Part shown: positions 62,578 to 64,000 of the stretch, in pieces | Layout of the letters: every line of letters begins with the position of its first letter | How positions within the stretch are numbered: position 1 is the stretch's first letter | Assembly (NCBI RefSeq): GCF_001427125.1 | Contig: NZ_LMGK01000012.1 | Location: forward strand, 551,430 to 615,429 | Reading direction: 5' to 3' | DNA length: 64,000 bases | Source: Pseudomonas sp. Root562 | GTDB taxonomy: Bacteria; Pseudomonadota; Gammaproteobacteria; Pseudomonadales; Pseudomonadaceae | Translations under genes and position numbers: made by a program | The notes under the pieces: model-generated | The model's input: only the letters and a program-made list of their open reading frames with translations | What the model was told of the DNA's origin: nothing | Databases searched by the model: none

Positions 62578-63918
62578 TTAATCCAGCATCAACACCTTGG
62601 CCAGCACGATCTTCGGCCCTTTCATCTTCTTGATGATGATCCGCAAACCTTCGACTTCCAGCACTTCTTCCTCTTCCGGCACCCGCTTCAGGCTTTCGTA
62701 GACCAGCCCGGCAAGGGTTTCGGCTTCGACGTGATCCAGATCGATGCCCAGCAGTCGCTCGACCTTGAACAGCGGTGTATCACCGCGCACCAGCAGCTTG
62801 CCCGGTTGGTACGCGAGGATGCCGCGCTCGGCCTTGCGGTGTTCGTCCTGAATGTCGCCCACCAGCACTTCCAGCACGTCTTCCATGGTCAGGTAGCCGA
62901 TGATGTTGCCATCGGCCTCTTCGACCACGGCGAAGTGCGAGCCGCCCTTGCGAAACTGTTCCAGCAATTGCGACAGCGGCATGTGCCGGGAAACGCGTTC
63001 CAGAGGGCGGGTCAGTTCGGCAAGGTTGAACGACTCGGGAATGTGGTCCAGCGCCGCCAGTTCCAGCAGCAGGTCCTTGATGTGCAGCAGGCCGACGAAC
63101 TCCTGGCGCTCGCTGTCGTACACCGGGTAGCGGCTGAACTTGTGGCGACGGAACATCGCCAGGATTTCCTTGAGCGGTGCGTTGAACTCCAGGGTCACCA
63201 GGTCTTCGCGGGAGTTGGCCCAGTCGACCACTTCCAGCTCGCCCATTTCCACCGCCGAGGCCAATACGCGCATGCCTTGGTCGCTCGGGTCCTGGCCACG
63301 GCTGGAGTGCAGGATCAATTTCAGTTCTTCGCGGCTGTAATGGTGCTCGTGATGCGGGCCGGGTTCGCCTTGGCCGGCGATGCGCAGGATCTGGTTGGCG
63401 CTGGCATTGAGCAGGTAGATCGCCGGGTACATCGCCCAGTAGAACAGGTACAACGGCACGGCCGTCCACAACGACAGCAGCTCGGGTTTGCGGATGGCCC
63501 AGGATTTCGGGGCGAGTTCGCCGACCACAATGTGCAGGTACGAAATGATGAAGAACGCGGTGAAGAACGACACGCCTTTGATGATCTCGGCCGACTCGAC
63601 GCCCACGGCGCTCAGCAACGGCTCGAGAATGTGCGCGAACGCCGGCTCGCCCACCCAGCCAAGGCCGAGCGAGGCCAGGGTAATACCCAACTGGCAGGCC
63701 GACAGGTAAGCATCGAGCTGACTGTGTACGGTACGCAGAATGTGACCGCGCCAGCCGTGTTGTTCGGCAATGGCCTCGACACGGGTCGAGCGCAATTTGA
63801 CCATGGCAAATTCCGCCGCAACGAAAAAACCGTTGAGCAAAACCAGGATCAGAGCAAAAAGAATCATGCCGAAGTCGGCGAAAATTGTAGCGAGGGTCAA
63901 GCCAGGGGAAGGGTCCAT
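62578..63918 (-). CDS. Hemolysin-family CBS/CorC membrane protein
   Basis: 446 aa. Layout: a DUF21/CNNM membrane domain (about 15-190, FGMILFALILVLLNGFFVAAEFAMVKLR ... LGLGWVGEP ... YLHIVVGELAPKS), two CBS domains (about 205-340, with MFRRHKFSRYPVYDSERQEFVGLLHIKDLL and GGSHFAVVEEADGNIIGYLTMEDVLEVLVG), and a CorC_HlyC transporter-associated domain to the end. It may move or regulate divalent cations such as Mg2+. Start is the ATG at 63918; the 25-residue extension to 63993 is unlike the family. The gene is complete in the window, with 82 bases of upstream sequence left. Confidence 0.9.
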   Translation of the reverse strand: MDPSPGLTLATIFADFGMILFALILVLLNGFFVAAEFAMVKLRSTRVEAIAEQHGWRGHILRTVHSQLDAYLSACQLGITLASLGLGWVGEPAFAHILEPLLSAVGVESAEIIKGVSFFTAFFIISYLHIVVGELAPKSWAIRKPELLSLWTAVPLYLFYWAMYPAIYLLNASANQILRIAGQGEPGPHHEHHYSREELKLILHSSRGQDPSDQGMRVLASAVEMGELEVVDWANSREDLVTLEFNAPLKEILAMFRRHKFSRYPVYDSERQEFVGLLHIKDLLLELAALDHIPESFNLAELTRPLERVSRHMPLSQLLEQFRKGGSHFAVVEEADGNIIGYLTMEDVLEVLVGDIQDEHRKAERGILAYQPGKLLVRGDTPLFKVERLLGIDLDHVEAETLAGLVYESLKRVPEEEEVLEVEGLRIIIKKMKGPKIVLAKVLMLD

Positions 63919-64000
63919 GATGGAGTTTTGCGGTTTCCGTGAATTCGAAAGGAAAGAAAATGTGTACCTGAATGGCAGGCACAAGTCAGCCAATGTAGCG

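Overview
The window is a chromosomal segment of a Pseudomonas, most likely of the P. fluorescens group. The evidence is the recognisable proteins (PycA/PycB, RccR, PycR, AspA, PurEK, AphA, PstSCAB-PhoU), gene orders that match P. aeruginosa PAO1 blocks as I remember them, and about a dozen intergenic palindromes of the 'GTAGGAGC...GCTCCTAC' and 'GTGGCGAGGGAGC' kinds common in that group. No similarity search was run; family names come from reading the translated proteins.

Layout. 1-10300 is core: the end of pdxY, a YciA-like thioesterase, a CPA2 antiporter, a SMI1/KNR4 protein, a Tim44-like membrane protein, uvrD and a membrane PAS-GGDEF-EAL protein. 10300-16600 is carbon metabolism: a small unknown gene, the RpiR-type regulator rccR, an unannotated-size 54-aa gene, pycR and the two-subunit pyruvate carboxylase pycA-pycB. 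16670-27530 is accessory: two paralogous autotransporters in tandem, a HipA-first toxin-antitoxin pair with a phased array of four operators, two GNAT acetyltransferases and a PaiB-like gene in one operon, and a divergent MocR-type regulator whose interdomain linker is written in DnaA-box-like 12-mers. 27560-36900 holds two giant collinear paralogues (about 1,530 aa each) that resemble the DUF6543/dermonecrotic-toxin-like family. 37200-46160 is nitrogen metabolism: polyamine-binding protein plus acetylpolyamine amidohydrolase, an AraC regulator, asparaginase, an AGCS symporter, aspartase and its divergent LysR regulator. An AT-rich insert at 46195-47100 carries a secreted HExxHxxDxxH metalloprotease. 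47250-52975 has purEK, small envelope proteins, a mutarotase, a second thioesterase and an MFS transporter. 53230-61370 is the Pho regulon cluster (pstS; pstC-pstA-pstB-phoU) with a response regulator behind it. The window ends with an M23 peptidase and a CBS/CorC membrane protein cut close to its start.

How genes work together. RccR, PycR and PycAB form a carbon-flux node around pyruvate and oxaloacetate. Asparaginase, the AGCS symporter and AspA give a plausible asparagine to aspartate to fumarate route, although only AspA sits beside a regulator. The pst genes have two Pho boxes, a perfect one before pstC and a degenerate one before pstS.

Most notable: the 42-bp-phased operator array of the HipA/HipB-like pair, the DnaA-box-like array inside a coding sequence, the paired giant toxin-like proteins, and a palindromic element that has inserted into the loop of a transcription terminator and left a readable target duplication.
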